DNA of 64,000 nucleotides from assembly GCF_000178955.2 (NCBI RefSeq), contig NC_016631.1, forward strand, positions 3,348,001 to 3,412,000, in the 5' to 3' direction. The notes below the pieces were generated by a model. The model did not search any database. It was not told the DNA's origin and saw nothing but the letters and a program-made list of their open reading frames with translations. The position numbers and the translations under genes are program-made. The stretch is from Granulicella mallensis MP5ACTX8 (GTDB lineage Bacteria > Acidobacteriota > Terriglobia > Terriglobales > Acidobacteriaceae). This document shows, piece after piece, positions 1-8,017 of this stretch. How positions within the stretch are numbered: the first letter of the stretch is position 1; the number at the start of each line of letters is the position of its first letter.

Positions 1-32
1 GCCACGGATTCTGGACACGTCGCAAGCCATTA

Positions 33-680
33 CTAATGGATTGCAATCACTTCGCGCACATTATCCTTGCCCAGAAAGAAGCGCACCCTGCTGTATCCCT
101 CCAGAAACTTCTCGATCTGGCGGGTTTGATAGACCGCCTGCACCGGAAAATTCCCTGAATTCAGCACGATCAGGTTCTCGCTATCCGTGAGCTGATAGCG
201 GGAAAAGGCAGTCCCTGGCCCGTCAAGACGGCCATGAAAGAAAGCCAGCAGGCTACCATCCGGGCGAAGCACCTGGCGCAGCCGCTGAAATAAAGCCGGA
301 ACCAACTGTGGTGGCAGGTAGTTTGCGGTATCCCAGAGAAGAATGACATCGAAGTCTCGCTGCGAAAAATCGAGGTTGGCGGCAACAAAGGCGTCCGTAT
401 CGAACTCCGGCTGGCTTCCCTTCTTCGCGTCGGCCTCAGCCGGCTTCAACCATTCCGGCCGAGCCGCATCCTGCACGATATTCGACATATAAACGCTATG
501 TCCCAGAGAAGTCAGGTAGTTGATATTGGCTGGCGAGGTCGCGCCAAAATCGAGTACCCGCAGAGCTTCACTCGCCTTCATCAGCGTGAGAATATCGTTC
601 CAGCCCCGAGAATGACGCGTCGAACTTTCTCCAGTCCCATTGCCACCGGAGTCCTTACCTTTTTTGAAGAGGTCAAACAT
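33..680 (-). CDS. SAM-dependent methyltransferase-like protein
   Basis: A 215-aa soluble protein resembling class I SAM-dependent methyltransferases. A motif-I-like strand and loop RVLDFGAT lies at residues 41-48, FDVILLWDTANYLPP at about 110-124 fits the motif IV strand, and LRPDGSLLAFFHG at 138-150 fits the strand that follows. The motif I glycine pattern is degenerate (DFGAT instead of ExGxGxG), so catalytic activity is not assured. The N-terminus (MFDLFKKGKDSGGN) is basic and glycine-rich. It is transcribed away from the exported protein at 901, with a short hairpin between them. The substrate is unknown; a regulatory or degenerate methyltransferase is possible. Confidence 0.6.
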   Translation of the reverse strand: MFDLFKKGKDSGGNGTGESSTRHSRGWNDILTLMKASEALRVLDFGATSPANINYLTSLGHSVYMSNIVQDAARPEWLKPAEADAKKGSQPEFDTDAFVAANLDFSQRDFDVILLWDTANYLPPQLVPALFQRLRQVLRPDGSLLAFFHGRLDGPGTAFSRYQLTDSENLIVLNSGNFPVQAVYQTRQIEKFLEGYSRVRFFLGKDNVREVIAIH

Positions 681-692
681 GGCTAGCTTTCC

Positions 693-709
693 AGAGTCGA
701 AAAGACTCT
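693..709. other. Short hairpin in divergent spacer
   Basis: A perfect 6-bp inverted repeat AGAGTC/GACTCT with a 5-nt loop sits 13 nt upstream of the methyltransferase start, inside the 220-bp divergent spacer. It could be an operator or a 5' UTR hairpin. The rest of 681-900 shows no convincing gene or promoter. Confidence 0.3.
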
Positions 710-900
710 CAGGCTTTTCCTTCCGTCAGCGTAACAGTGCCTTTCACAAGCCCCGTCGTTTCATTAAACTTTATGGCGTGACCGCTATCCCCTAAGGGTT
801 ACAGTAGCACTGAGCCGAACTATACCCAAGCAAATGCGGAAGTACAATCACCTTCCGCCCAAACTTATGCGTCTAAGGTTTACAGCGAGGCTTCTGCAGA

Positions 901-1827
901 TTGAGATTTTTGACACGACTTTCATTGCCGCAGGTGGAATCCGGAAGCTTTGCGACAATTTTGCTTCTGTTTTGCAGCGCAACTCTCCCTGCTTGCCTAT
1001 CAGGCATAGCAACCCAGGCGTTCGCACAAAATCAGACCTCAGTAGCGCTTCCTTCTGAGCCCCCACGGTTCTGGATCGAGCAGGCAGCAGCCAATGAGCA
1101 GCACATCATCGAAGCTGACGGCACCTTCCCGCTACGCTACCGTCAACGCAAGGTCGACGCCAAAGGCGACACCACGCGCGAGATCATCGAAAGCCGGGAG
1201 GGCGCTGTTGCGCGACTGATCGAGCGGAATGGACAACCCATCACCGCCAGCGAAGACACCGGCGAGCGCCAGAGGCTGACGGACGCGCTGGCCTCTCCAG
1301 CCGACTTCATCAAGCATCACAAGCGTGACTCCGGCACACGCTCCGACGTTCTTAGCCTGGTCCGGCTGATCCCGCAGGCCATGACCTTTACCTATGTCCC
1401 CGGACAGCCGCAGCCCCAGAACGCAACCTCGCGGCAGATTGTGATCGACTTTCAGCCTGATCCCAAGTTCAAGCCACCGACCATCCTCTCCAGCGCGCTT
1501 ACCGGCCTTGCGGGCCGGTTCTGGATCGACGAGAGGACCCACCAGCTAACGCGTGGCGAGGCGCATGTTCTCCATACCGTCGACTTTGGCTGGGGAATAC
1601 TCGGCAGCATCCATCCGGGCGGCACCGTGGAGTTCGAGCAGGCCGATGCCGGCAGCGGCCGCTGGGTCTACTCGCATGTGGATGCGCATCTCGTCTTTCG
1701 CGTACTGGTCAAGACCGTACCCGAGAACACGCTGATGACGAACACAAACTTCCGCCAGCTACCGGCACAGATCTCCTATCAGGATGCCATTCACATCCTG
1801 CTGGCGATGCCCATTCCCCTGAAGTAG
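901..1827 (+). CDS. Exported protein of unknown function
   Basis: A 308-aa protein with a likely Sec signal peptide: basic start MRFLTRLSL, hydrophobic core FATILLLFCSATLPACLSG, and a possible cleavage site after ATQAFA near residue 42. The mature part is polar with mixed alpha/beta character; IVIDFQPDP and RFWIDERTHQLTRGEAHVLH suggest a beta-rich periplasmic fold, possibly related to outer-membrane lipoprotein carrier-like domains, but I do not recognise the family. The start codon is TTG without an obvious Shine-Dalgarno site; a GTG 33 nt downstream is the alternative. It ends 8 nt before the convergent enolase-superfamily gene. Confidence 0.6.
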   Translation: MRFLTRLSLPQVESGSFATILLLFCSATLPACLSGIATQAFAQNQTSVALPSEPPRFWIEQAAANEQHIIEADGTFPLRYRQRKVDAKGDTTREIIESREGAVARLIERNGQPITASEDTGERQRLTDALASPADFIKHHKRDSGTRSDVLSLVRLIPQAMTFTYVPGQPQPQNATSRQIVIDFQPDPKFKPPTILSSALTGLAGRFWIDERTHQLTRGEAHVLHTVDFGWGILGSIHPGGTVEFEQADAGSGRWVYSHVDAHLVFRVLVKTVPENTLMTNTNFRQLPAQISYQDAIHILLAMPIPLK

Positions 1828-1835
1828 AACAACGC

Positions 1836-2939
1836 CTACAGGCTGCGCCACCGCACGGTAATGGCCTCGATGCGATCGCGCTGAACTTCAAAGCCGCGGC
1901 CCGGCGTCGTGGGCACAGTGATCTCGCCCTTCGCGCTCACCGTCACCTCCGGCTCGATAATGTCCTGCGCCCAGTACCGCTTTGAGGCAGACACATCTCC
2001 CGGCAACAAAAAGTTCGGCAACGACGAGAGCGCAATATTGTGCGCGCGGCCGATCCCCGTCTCCAGCATGCCCCCACACCACACCGGGACACCGAACTCC
2101 TGGGCCACATCATGCACGGCAATCGCTTCGGTAAATCCGCCGACACGGCCCACCTTGATGTTGATGATCTTTCCGCTGCCCAGCTCCAGCGCCGCACGCG
2201 CATCGCGGCCATTGCGAATGCACTCGTCTAAACAAATCTTTGTCTGAATGCGCTTCTGCAAGTTCGCATGAAAGTAGAAGTCGTCATACCAGAGCGGTTG
2301 CTCGATCATCAGCAGGTTGAAGCGATCCCACGCGGCAATCTGTTCGGCGTCGCCGAGCCGGTATGCCGAGTTCGCATCGCAGCTCAGCAGAATATCAGGC
2401 CAGCGCTTGCGCACCATCTCAAAGATCTTGTCGTCCCAGCCCGGCTTGCACTTCAGCTTGATGCGCTGATAGCCCGCCGCAACCTCGGTCTCGATCTTCT
2501 CCATCAGCTTCTCAGGCGTGGGCTGTATCCCGATCGACACACCACAGGGAATCGTCGTCTGAGTACCACCCAGCAGCTTCGCCAGGGGAATGCCCTGCCG
2601 CAGCGCATCGAGCTCCCACACCGCGTTCTCCAGCGCCGCCTTGGCCATGCGATGGCCACGCACCTGCTCGAACAACGCCGGACAGTCGCGCCCATTGGAG
2701 ATCTCCTGGTTCAGCAACCGTGGCGCAAGCTCTGTTTCGGTGATGTGCCAGGCCGTATCGACCATCTCATCGCTAAAGTAGGGATGCTCTCCCGCGACGC
2801 ACTCACCCCAGGCGCTGAAGCCCTCGGCTTCGATCTCAATCAGCAGAATGCGGCGGCCCGTCGTGACTCCAAAGCTGGTCTCGAACGGAAAAGCGAGGGG
2901 CATGTTCACCTCGCGCATATGAATCGCGTCAATCTTCAT
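1836..2939 (-). CDS. Enolase-superfamily o-succinylbenzoate synthase / N-succinylamino acid racemase
   Basis: A 367-aa member of the muconate-lactonizing subgroup of the enolase superfamily. The catalytic set is complete: the KxK pair at K161/K163 (IKLKCKPG), metal ligands D188 (CDAN), E213 (IEQP) and D238 (LDE), and the second-base lysine K262 in IKVGRVGG. Family members either form o-succinylbenzoate in menaquinone synthesis or racemise N-acylated amino acids, and sequence alone does not separate these. No other men gene is nearby. The upstream GNAT gene (27-nt gap) is of a type often found next to such racemases, which favours acyl-amino-acid racemisation. Confidence 0.85.
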   Translation of the reverse strand: MKIDAIHMREVNMPLAFPFETSFGVTTGRRILLIEIEAEGFSAWGECVAGEHPYFSDEMVDTAWHITETELAPRLLNQEISNGRDCPALFEQVRGHRMAKAALENAVWELDALRQGIPLAKLLGGTQTTIPCGVSIGIQPTPEKLMEKIETEVAAGYQRIKLKCKPGWDDKIFEMVRKRWPDILLSCDANSAYRLGDAEQIAAWDRFNLLMIEQPLWYDDFYFHANLQKRIQTKICLDECIRNGRDARAALELGSGKIINIKVGRVGGFTEAIAVHDVAQEFGVPVWCGGMLETGIGRAHNIALSSLPNFLLPGDVSASKRYWAQDIIEPEVTVSAKGEITVPTTPGRGFEVQRDRIEAITVRWRSL

Positions 2940-2966
2940 CGTCTTCTCTCCTGCACATCAAACCGC

Positions 2967-3740
2967 TCAATACAGATGCTGTTCATTCCAGACACCCAGC
3001 AAAAATCGGCCATCGCCTTTTGCCGTGCGCTCATACCCAAGCACGGATAGCCCGCGTGCAAAGGCCGACTCCAGCGCGTCCGCATTACGTGACTGGACCT
3101 CACGCGCAGCATCGCGCTCGGTAGTAGAAGCCTTCCAGTCATAGATCTCCGCCGGCACTTCTACGTACTCGGTAGCCTCTATCACCGGCGCTTCCCCCGC
3201 CAGGACACGCGTCACACGCTCCGAACGCAACCACCATTCCGCATAGACGCGATCCGTGGGCAGTCCCCCTTGCAACGGCGAACTGGAGGGTCCATAAAAG
3301 TCGCGCTTATAGCGCCGCGAGATAGCTCCCAGCTTGGAGATATTCAGGTGCGCATTCTTAATCTCCAGCGGATCGAAGGTCCATTCCATCAACTCAAAGC
3401 CACGAGCCAGGGCATCTTCCCGCTGGGCAAGCTTGAGCTGCCGCCCGATCCCCGCATTGCGATACTCCGCCAGCACCCCCACCATGTGTGAGTGCAGATA
3501 AGGATGGCCATTGCGATACGCTGGCAGCCCCATCGCAAAGCCCACGATGCGGTCCCCGTCGAACGCTCCCAACACCTGACCGCCAATGCGCGAAGCGATC
3601 AGAAACATGCGGCGCGGAATCAGATCGCCTTCACTGTAGTTCCAAACTGCAAGTTGCAACTCTACGCAGCGATCGAACTGCTCTAACTCCGTAAGGGATT
3701 CAATATGTATTCGTGCCCCTGTCTGTTTCACTCCGTCCAA
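2967..3740 (-). CDS. GNAT-family N-acetyltransferase (COG3375-like)
   Basis: A 257-aa predicted acetyltransferase. The acetyl-CoA-binding region is HSHMVGVLAEYRNAGIGRQL near residues 84-103, which carries the GNAT R/Q-x-x-G-x-G/A loop (RNAGIG), followed by WTFDPLEIKNAHLNISKLG, typical of this subfamily. The C-terminal half probably forms a second domain for substrate recognition. It lies between mazG (11-nt gap) and the enolase-superfamily racemase (27-nt gap), so the three are probably one minus-strand transcript. Supplying N-acylated amino acids to the racemase is an inference from this pairing. Confidence 0.8.
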   Translation of the reverse strand: MDGVKQTGARIHIESLTELEQFDRCVELQLAVWNYSEGDLIPRRMFLIASRIGGQVLGAFDGDRIVGFAMGLPAYRNGHPYLHSHMVGVLAEYRNAGIGRQLKLAQREDALARGFELMEWTFDPLEIKNAHLNISKLGAISRRYKRDFYGPSSSPLQGGLPTDRVYAEWWLRSERVTRVLAGEAPVIEATEYVEVPAEIYDWKASTTERDAAREVQSRNADALESAFARGLSVLGYERTAKGDGRFLLGVWNEQHLY

Positions 3741-3751
3741 TCCTTCGTCTC

Positions 3752-4621
3752 CTATGCTTTCGCTTCAGCAACCTTGGCCTGGGCCCACAGCCGTTCTAAC
3801 TCGTCCGGCTGCATGGCTTCCAGCACGGCAGCCCCACCGGCCTCACGCTCCATCGCCGCAAAGCGTGCGCGAAACTTCGCATTGCTGCGCCGCAACGCCG
3901 ACTCCGCATCCACCTTCAGATGCCGCGCCAGGTTCATCGCTGTAAACAACAGGTCGCCAAACTCCGCCTCGACATTCTCGCGATGATTCGCCTCGACCTC
4001 GACCATCAGCTCCGCGATCTCCTCGTCCATCTTTGCAAACAGCCCGGAGCTATCCGGCCAGTCGAACCCGACCTTCGCCGCCTTGGAGCCCAGCTTGCTC
4101 GCTTCCAGCGTTGCGGGCATCGAACGCGGAACATCGTCGAGCATCGATTCAGCCGCTGGCTTGGACTTCTTCTCTTCGAGCTTGATCTGCTCCCAGTTAC
4201 GCAATACAGCATTGGAATCCGCAGCTTCAACGTCACCAAAAATATGAGGATGCCGGCGGATCAGCTTCGCATTCAGGTTCTCCGCCACATCGCGCAGATC
4301 GAAGTGCCCCGCCTCGCTCGCCATTTGCGCATAGAACAGCACCTGCAGCAGCAGGTCTCCCAGCTCATCCTTCAAGTCAGGCCAGGCACGCCGCTCAATC
4401 GCGTCGAAGACCTCGTAGGTCTCCTCCAGCGTGTGCCGCTTGATCGTGTCGAAGGTCTGCTCACGGTCCCAGGGACATCCGTCCGGTCCACGCAACCGTG
4501 CCATAATCGCGGCGGCTCTCTGCAGGGCAGCAACCGTCTCCGCCAGGGTCTCTTCTCCGCCAATAGGCTTCAGCTCATCCACATATTCCAGCTTACTTGA
4601 GCCGGGACAAAGTGATAGCAT
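3752..4621 (-). CDS. mazG: Nucleoside triphosphate pyrophosphohydrolase MazG
   Basis: MazG hydrolyses (d)NTPs to monophosphates and pyrophosphate and limits misincorporation and ppGpp-linked starvation responses. Both tandem MazG helical modules are present. The first has ETYEVFDAIE and DLKDELGDLLLQVLFYAQ; the second has EEIAELMVEVE and VEAEFGDLLFTAMNLARH, each with the acidic metal-binding pattern. The 289-aa length is normal. The frame is open to 4663; I chose the ATG at 4621 because AAGGGA lies about 10 nt upstream, and 4630 is an alternative. It is first in the run with the GNAT and enolase-superfamily genes and starts back-to-back with the DUF3311 gene. Confidence 0.9.
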   Translation of the reverse strand: MLSLCPGSSKLEYVDELKPIGGEETLAETVAALQRAAAIMARLRGPDGCPWDREQTFDTIKRHTLEETYEVFDAIERRAWPDLKDELGDLLLQVLFYAQMASEAGHFDLRDVAENLNAKLIRRHPHIFGDVEAADSNAVLRNWEQIKLEEKKSKPAAESMLDDVPRSMPATLEASKLGSKAAKVGFDWPDSSGLFAKMDEEIAELMVEVEANHRENVEAEFGDLLFTAMNLARHLKVDAESALRRSNAKFRARFAAMEREAGGAAVLEAMQPDELERLWAQAKVAEAKA

Positions 4622-4628
4622 CCTGCCC

Positions 4629-4844
4629 ATGTCCCTTCCCACCCCGCAAAAGGCTAAACGCACCGCCTGGTGGGTCGTCGTATTGCTGGCGCTCCCCTAC
4701 CTCGGACTCTGCTTTCCGAAGCTCTATGCCCGCGCCACGCCCACGCTCTTCGGCTTTCCGTTCTTCTACTGGTACCAGTTCGCGTGGGTTGTGCTGACGT
4801 CTTTCCTGCTCTATCTCGTCTACCGTCAACTCAAGTCACGCTAG
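4629..4844 (+). CDS. DUF3311-type small membrane protein
   Basis: A 71-aa protein with two transmembrane helices (about residues 12-31 and 44-66) joined by a short loop containing FPKLYARATPTLFGFPFFYWYQ, which matches DUF3311. Family members often sit beside sodium/solute symporters, but none is present here. The ATG at 4629 follows directly after the divergent mazG start, so the promoters must overlap the other coding region. It ends 83 nt before uvrC. Function unknown. Confidence 0.75.
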   Translation: MSLPTPQKAKRTAWWVVVLLALPYLGLCFPKLYARATPTLFGFPFFYWYQFAWVVLTSFLLYLVYRQLKSR

Positions 4845-4927
4845 GCCCGCGCATCCTTCGCTGCCGCCGAGCGTCCAATGAGATTGCGCACGAATCACCG
4901 CACGACGCTCTAAACTTGTCATAGCCC

Positions 4928-7027
4928 ATGGACCTCTTCGAAAAAATCCGGACGCTGCCCACCGGCGCGGGCTGCTATCTCTACAAGAACGCCGAAGGCG
5001 AGGTCATCTACGTCGGCAAGGCGAAGAACCTGCGCGCCCGGGTGCGCAGCTACTTCCTCGAGGCCAACCAACTCGCCAGCGCCAAGACCGGCTCGCTCAT
5101 GCGCGAAGCCGTGGACATCGAATACATCCTCGTCGCCAACGAGCGCGAGGCCCTGGCCCTCGAAAACAACCTCATCAAGCAGCGCAAGCCACGCTTCAAC
5201 ATCCTGCTGCGCGACGACAAGACCTACCCCTACATCAAGCTGACGCTCACCGACCGCCACCCCAAGGTCTTCGTCACGCGCAAGCTCCGCAAAGACGGCT
5301 CCGCCTACTTCGGCCCCTACTTTCCCGGCAACCTCGCCCACCGGCTCGTCGACGTCATCCATCGCAGCTTCCTCATCCCGAGCTGCAAAGTCGATCTCAA
5401 CCGCTATCATCCGCGCGCCTGCCTGCAGTACTACATCAAGCGCTGCCTCGGCCCCTGTGTCGAAGGCTTCGTCTCCACCGAGGAGTACCGGCAGGCCATC
5501 CGCGACGTACAGCTCTTCCTCGAAGGCAAGCCCAGCGAGCTCGAAGCCCGCCTGACCGAGCGCATGACCGCCGCCGCCGAAAACATGCAGTTCGAGCTCG
5601 CCGCACGGCTGCGCGACCAGCTCATCACCGTCAGCCAGGCCCAGGACCGCCAGCGCATCGCCTCCACCGACGACGAGGACGCCGACGTCTTCGGCTTCCA
5701 CTTCGAAAACGACATGCTCGCCGTCAACCTCTTCCACATGCGCGCAGGCAAGATCGTCGACCGCCGTGATCTCTTCTGGGAAGACCTGCCGGAGCTCGAT
5801 CTTCCCGCCTCTCTTCGCAGCGAAGAAGTGGAGCCTGAACTCGAACCCGATCCCTCCGTACCAGCACCAGAGATCACCGAAGACAACTCCATCACCGAAG
5901 AGCACTCGATCGTCGCCTCTCCCTTTGAAGCCGACCAGCCACATGGCGAAGTCATCGCCGAAGCCTGCGACGAACCCACACTCGCAACTCGCTACTCGCA
6001 ACTCGCTGCTGGAAGCCCCTCTCAAAGCACCTTCTCCCCAGCCGCCTTTTTCTCCGCGCTGCTCAAACAGCTCTACCTCGACCAGGGCTACGTCCCCAAA
6101 CACATCTACGTCCCGGTAGACTTCCCAGACCGCGTCCTGCTCGCCGAGATCCTCCGCGAGCGCACCGGGCACAAAATCGAGATTGCCGCACCGCAGCGTG
6201 GAGACAAGCGCTCCCTGGTCGATCTCGTCTGCCAGAACGCAAAGCAGTCCTACGACCAGCGCTTCCGCGTCCTGCAGCCGAGCATCAAGAACATGCAGGA
6301 GGCCCTGCAGGAAGCCCTCACCCTGGCCGAGCCCCCCGAGCGCATCGAGTGCTTCGACATCTCGCACATCCAGGGTGCAGAGACCGTCGCTTCCATGGTC
6401 GTCTGGGAAAAGGGCGTGATGAAGAAGGCGGACTACCGCAAGTTCCAGGTCAAGACCGTCACCGGTGTCGATGACTTCGCCTCCATGCGCGAGATCATCC
6501 ACCGCCGCTACAAACGGCTGAACGAAAACAAGGAACCTCTCCCCTCCCTCATCCTGATCGACGGCGGCCTGGGCCAACTACACGCCGCCGCGCAGGCTCT
6601 CACCGAGATCGGCCTCACCACGCAGCCCCTCGCCTCCATCGCCAAGCGCGAAGAGATCATCTACGTCCACGGCCAGGAAGACGACCCCGTCGTCCTGGAT
6701 CGCCGCAGCCCCGTGCTGCACGTCATTCAGAAGATCCGCGACGAGAGCCACCGCTTCGCGGTCACCTATCACCGCAAGCGCCGCCAGATGCGCGACCGTA
6801 CCAGCGAACTCGACGATATCCCCGGCGTAGGCACGATCACCCGCCAGCGCCTGCTGGAACACTTCGGCTCTGTCCGTGCACTCAAGCAGGCCGCCGAAAA
6901 AAATCCCGATGCATTGCTGTCCGTAGTCAATAAGGCGACTGCAGAAAAGATCAGACAGTTCTTTACCGAAGAAAGAGAGCTTGAGGCCGGCACGGAGAAG
7001 CTGACCCAGATTTCAACGAACTCTTAG
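4928..7027 (+). CDS. uvrC: UvrABC system protein C
   Basis: UvrC makes both incisions in nucleotide excision repair. The GIY-YIG nuclease covers about residues 13-92, followed by a four-cysteine set (C153, C165, C173, C177) as in Fe-S-containing UvrC, a UVR helix at about 203-237, the RNase-H-like nuclease (ECFDISHIQG, LILIDGGLGQ) and a C-terminal helix-hairpin-helix (DIPGVGTITRQRLLEHFGS). At 699 aa it is longer than the usual 600-630 because of an acidic low-complexity insert at about 293-370. The insert contains the repeat-derived stretch ATRYSQLAAGS near 353-363. The ATG sits in CCCATGG; it overlaps the vapC stop by 4 bp. Confidence 0.97.
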   Translation: MDLFEKIRTLPTGAGCYLYKNAEGEVIYVGKAKNLRARVRSYFLEANQLASAKTGSLMREAVDIEYILVANEREALALENNLIKQRKPRFNILLRDDKTYPYIKLTLTDRHPKVFVTRKLRKDGSAYFGPYFPGNLAHRLVDVIHRSFLIPSCKVDLNRYHPRACLQYYIKRCLGPCVEGFVSTEEYRQAIRDVQLFLEGKPSELEARLTERMTAAAENMQFELAARLRDQLITVSQAQDRQRIASTDDEDADVFGFHFENDMLAVNLFHMRAGKIVDRRDLFWEDLPELDLPASLRSEEVEPELEPDPSVPAPEITEDNSITEEHSIVASPFEADQPHGEVIAEACDEPTLATRYSQLAAGSPSQSTFSPAAFFSALLKQLYLDQGYVPKHIYVPVDFPDRVLLAEILRERTGHKIEIAAPQRGDKRSLVDLVCQNAKQSYDQRFRVLQPSIKNMQEALQEALTLAEPPERIECFDISHIQGAETVASMVVWEKGVMKKADYRKFQVKTVTGVDDFASMREIIHRRYKRLNENKEPLPSLILIDGGLGQLHAAAQALTEIGLTTQPLASIAKREEIIYVHGQEDDPVVLDRRSPVLHVIQKIRDESHRFAVTYHRKRRQMRDRTSELDDIPGVGTITRQRLLEHFGSVRALKQAAEKNPDALLSVVNKATAEKIRQFFTEERELEAGTEKLTQISTNS

Positions 7028-7449
7028 AGCATTGTGGTCTGAAAGGCTGCAACGAACTGTATTCCTGGCACATGGATTCCAGCTAACTGCGCATCACCGG
7101 TCAGAAATAAATCCATCCCTGCGGATGCGGCACAAGCCAAGTGAATCGAATCAGCAATCTTTAACTTTCGTTTTGCACGTAAATCAGCAAAAGTAGGCAC
7201 GGCACCGGCATCAAAAGGCAATCCAGTGAAACCCATCTCTTCTGCGACGGCTTGAATAGCTTTGCTCTTCGACGGAAATGGCGATTTCTCCGCACCGGCG
7301 AGCACCTCACCCAAGGCAAGATGGCTTGTATAAAGCTTGTCGCCTCGCTCAAAGGAACGCTGCAATAAATACCTGCATCGTTTGAAGTACTGAGGGTGGT
7401 TCTCAACGAGATAAATAAACAACATGGCGTCCCAGAATACGCGGCTCAT
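7024..7449 (-). CDS. PIN-domain toxin, VapC family
   Basis: A 141-aa PIN-domain ribonuclease. The four acidic residues of the metal site are visible: D7 (VFWDAMLFIYLVE), E48 (HLALGEVLAG), D100 (KIADSIHLAC) and D119 (FLTGDAQL). VapC toxins cleave tRNA or rRNA and are held inactive by a co-transcribed antitoxin. The ATG overlaps the stop of the upstream gene by 4 bp, the usual toxin-antitoxin coupling, with the antitoxin first. An intact active site suggests a functional toxin. Confidence 0.88.
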   Translation of the reverse strand: MSRVFWDAMLFIYLVENHPQYFKRCRYLLQRSFERGDKLYTSHLALGEVLAGAEKSPFPSKSKAIQAVAEEMGFTGLPFDAGAVPTFADLRAKRKLKIADSIHLACAASAGMDLFLTGDAQLAGIHVPGIQFVAAFQTTML

Positions 7450-7886
7450 GCAGCCTGCTCTTCATCGGATCGGACCCACTTGATGAAGGCTTCGCCTCCT
7501 CCATATTCCGCAAGTTCATCTTTCAAAAGACCTCGTAGCTTCTCCGTCAATCGAAAGGCTCGCTGCTCAGCCGTCTCGACTTTCGGTTTAGCAGGCTTCG
7601 GTCCTTTTTTTGCTCCGGCAACACGATAATGAACCACTACTGTTGTGCTTTTTTTTGAAGCAGGACCGTCAACCCTCAGCACTTCCAACCCATTATCGCG
7701 AAGAAAACCTTGGGTCTGGATAGAGGTACAGAAGGGTGGAGTGCGCTGAGCAGTAGTAATCCCTTCCGCTTCAGCCTCATCCATGAGATCACGGACTGCA
7801 ATCGAAAACTGTCGTTGCCCGGCGCGAAGTGCTGGTTCTACGTGCTTCTTTTTCGCAATGCTGCGTATCTTGCTCGCCAAATCCAT
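7446..7886 (-). CDS. Antitoxin partner of PIN toxin (probable)
   Basis: A 146-aa protein translated just ahead of the PIN toxin and overlapping it by 4 bp. It has an N-terminal helical segment (MDLASKIRSIAKKK), a middle beta segment (VVVHYRVAG), a basic linker KKGPKPAKPK and an acidic C-terminal helix that could wrap the toxin. I do not recognise a standard AbrB, Phd or RHH DNA-binding domain. The antitoxin role rests on gene order and on the inverted repeats just upstream of its start. Confidence 0.65.
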   Translation of the reverse strand: MDLASKIRSIAKKKHVEPALRAGQRQFSIAVRDLMDEAEAEGITTAQRTPPFCTSIQTQGFLRDNGLEVLRVDGPASKKSTTVVVHYRVAGAKKGPKPAKPKVETAEQRAFRLTEKLRGLLKDELAEYGGGEAFIKWVRSDEEQAA

Positions 7887-7898
7887 AGGGCCTCCACA

Positions 7899-7932
7899 AC
7901 TGTCACTCTATGACAGTCAATGAAAACTGTCA
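7899..7932. promoter_or_regulatory. Putative toxin-antitoxin operator
   Basis: Three copies of a 7-bp half-site occur in alternating orientation: ACTGTCA at 7899-7905, TGACAGT at 7911-7917 and ACTGTCA at 7926-7932, with spacers of 5 and 8 bp. The first lies 12 nt upstream of the antitoxin start. Such arrays commonly bind the toxin-antitoxin complex cooperatively for autorepression. Binding is inferred from symmetry and position. Confidence 0.55.
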
Positions 7933-8017
7933 AAGCTCCAACCATCCACAGGTTCTCCGCAGCAACGTCTCGCTCTAGTTACTGGCCTCACGTTCATCCT
8001 TGCAGTACGTCGACGAC

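Noticed and set aside
4919..6577. Long antisense ORF (552 aa) opposite uvrC
   Set aside because: It lies wholly opposite conserved uvrC domains, has biased Glu/Gly/Val composition typical of a GC-rich shadow frame, and no recognisable domain.
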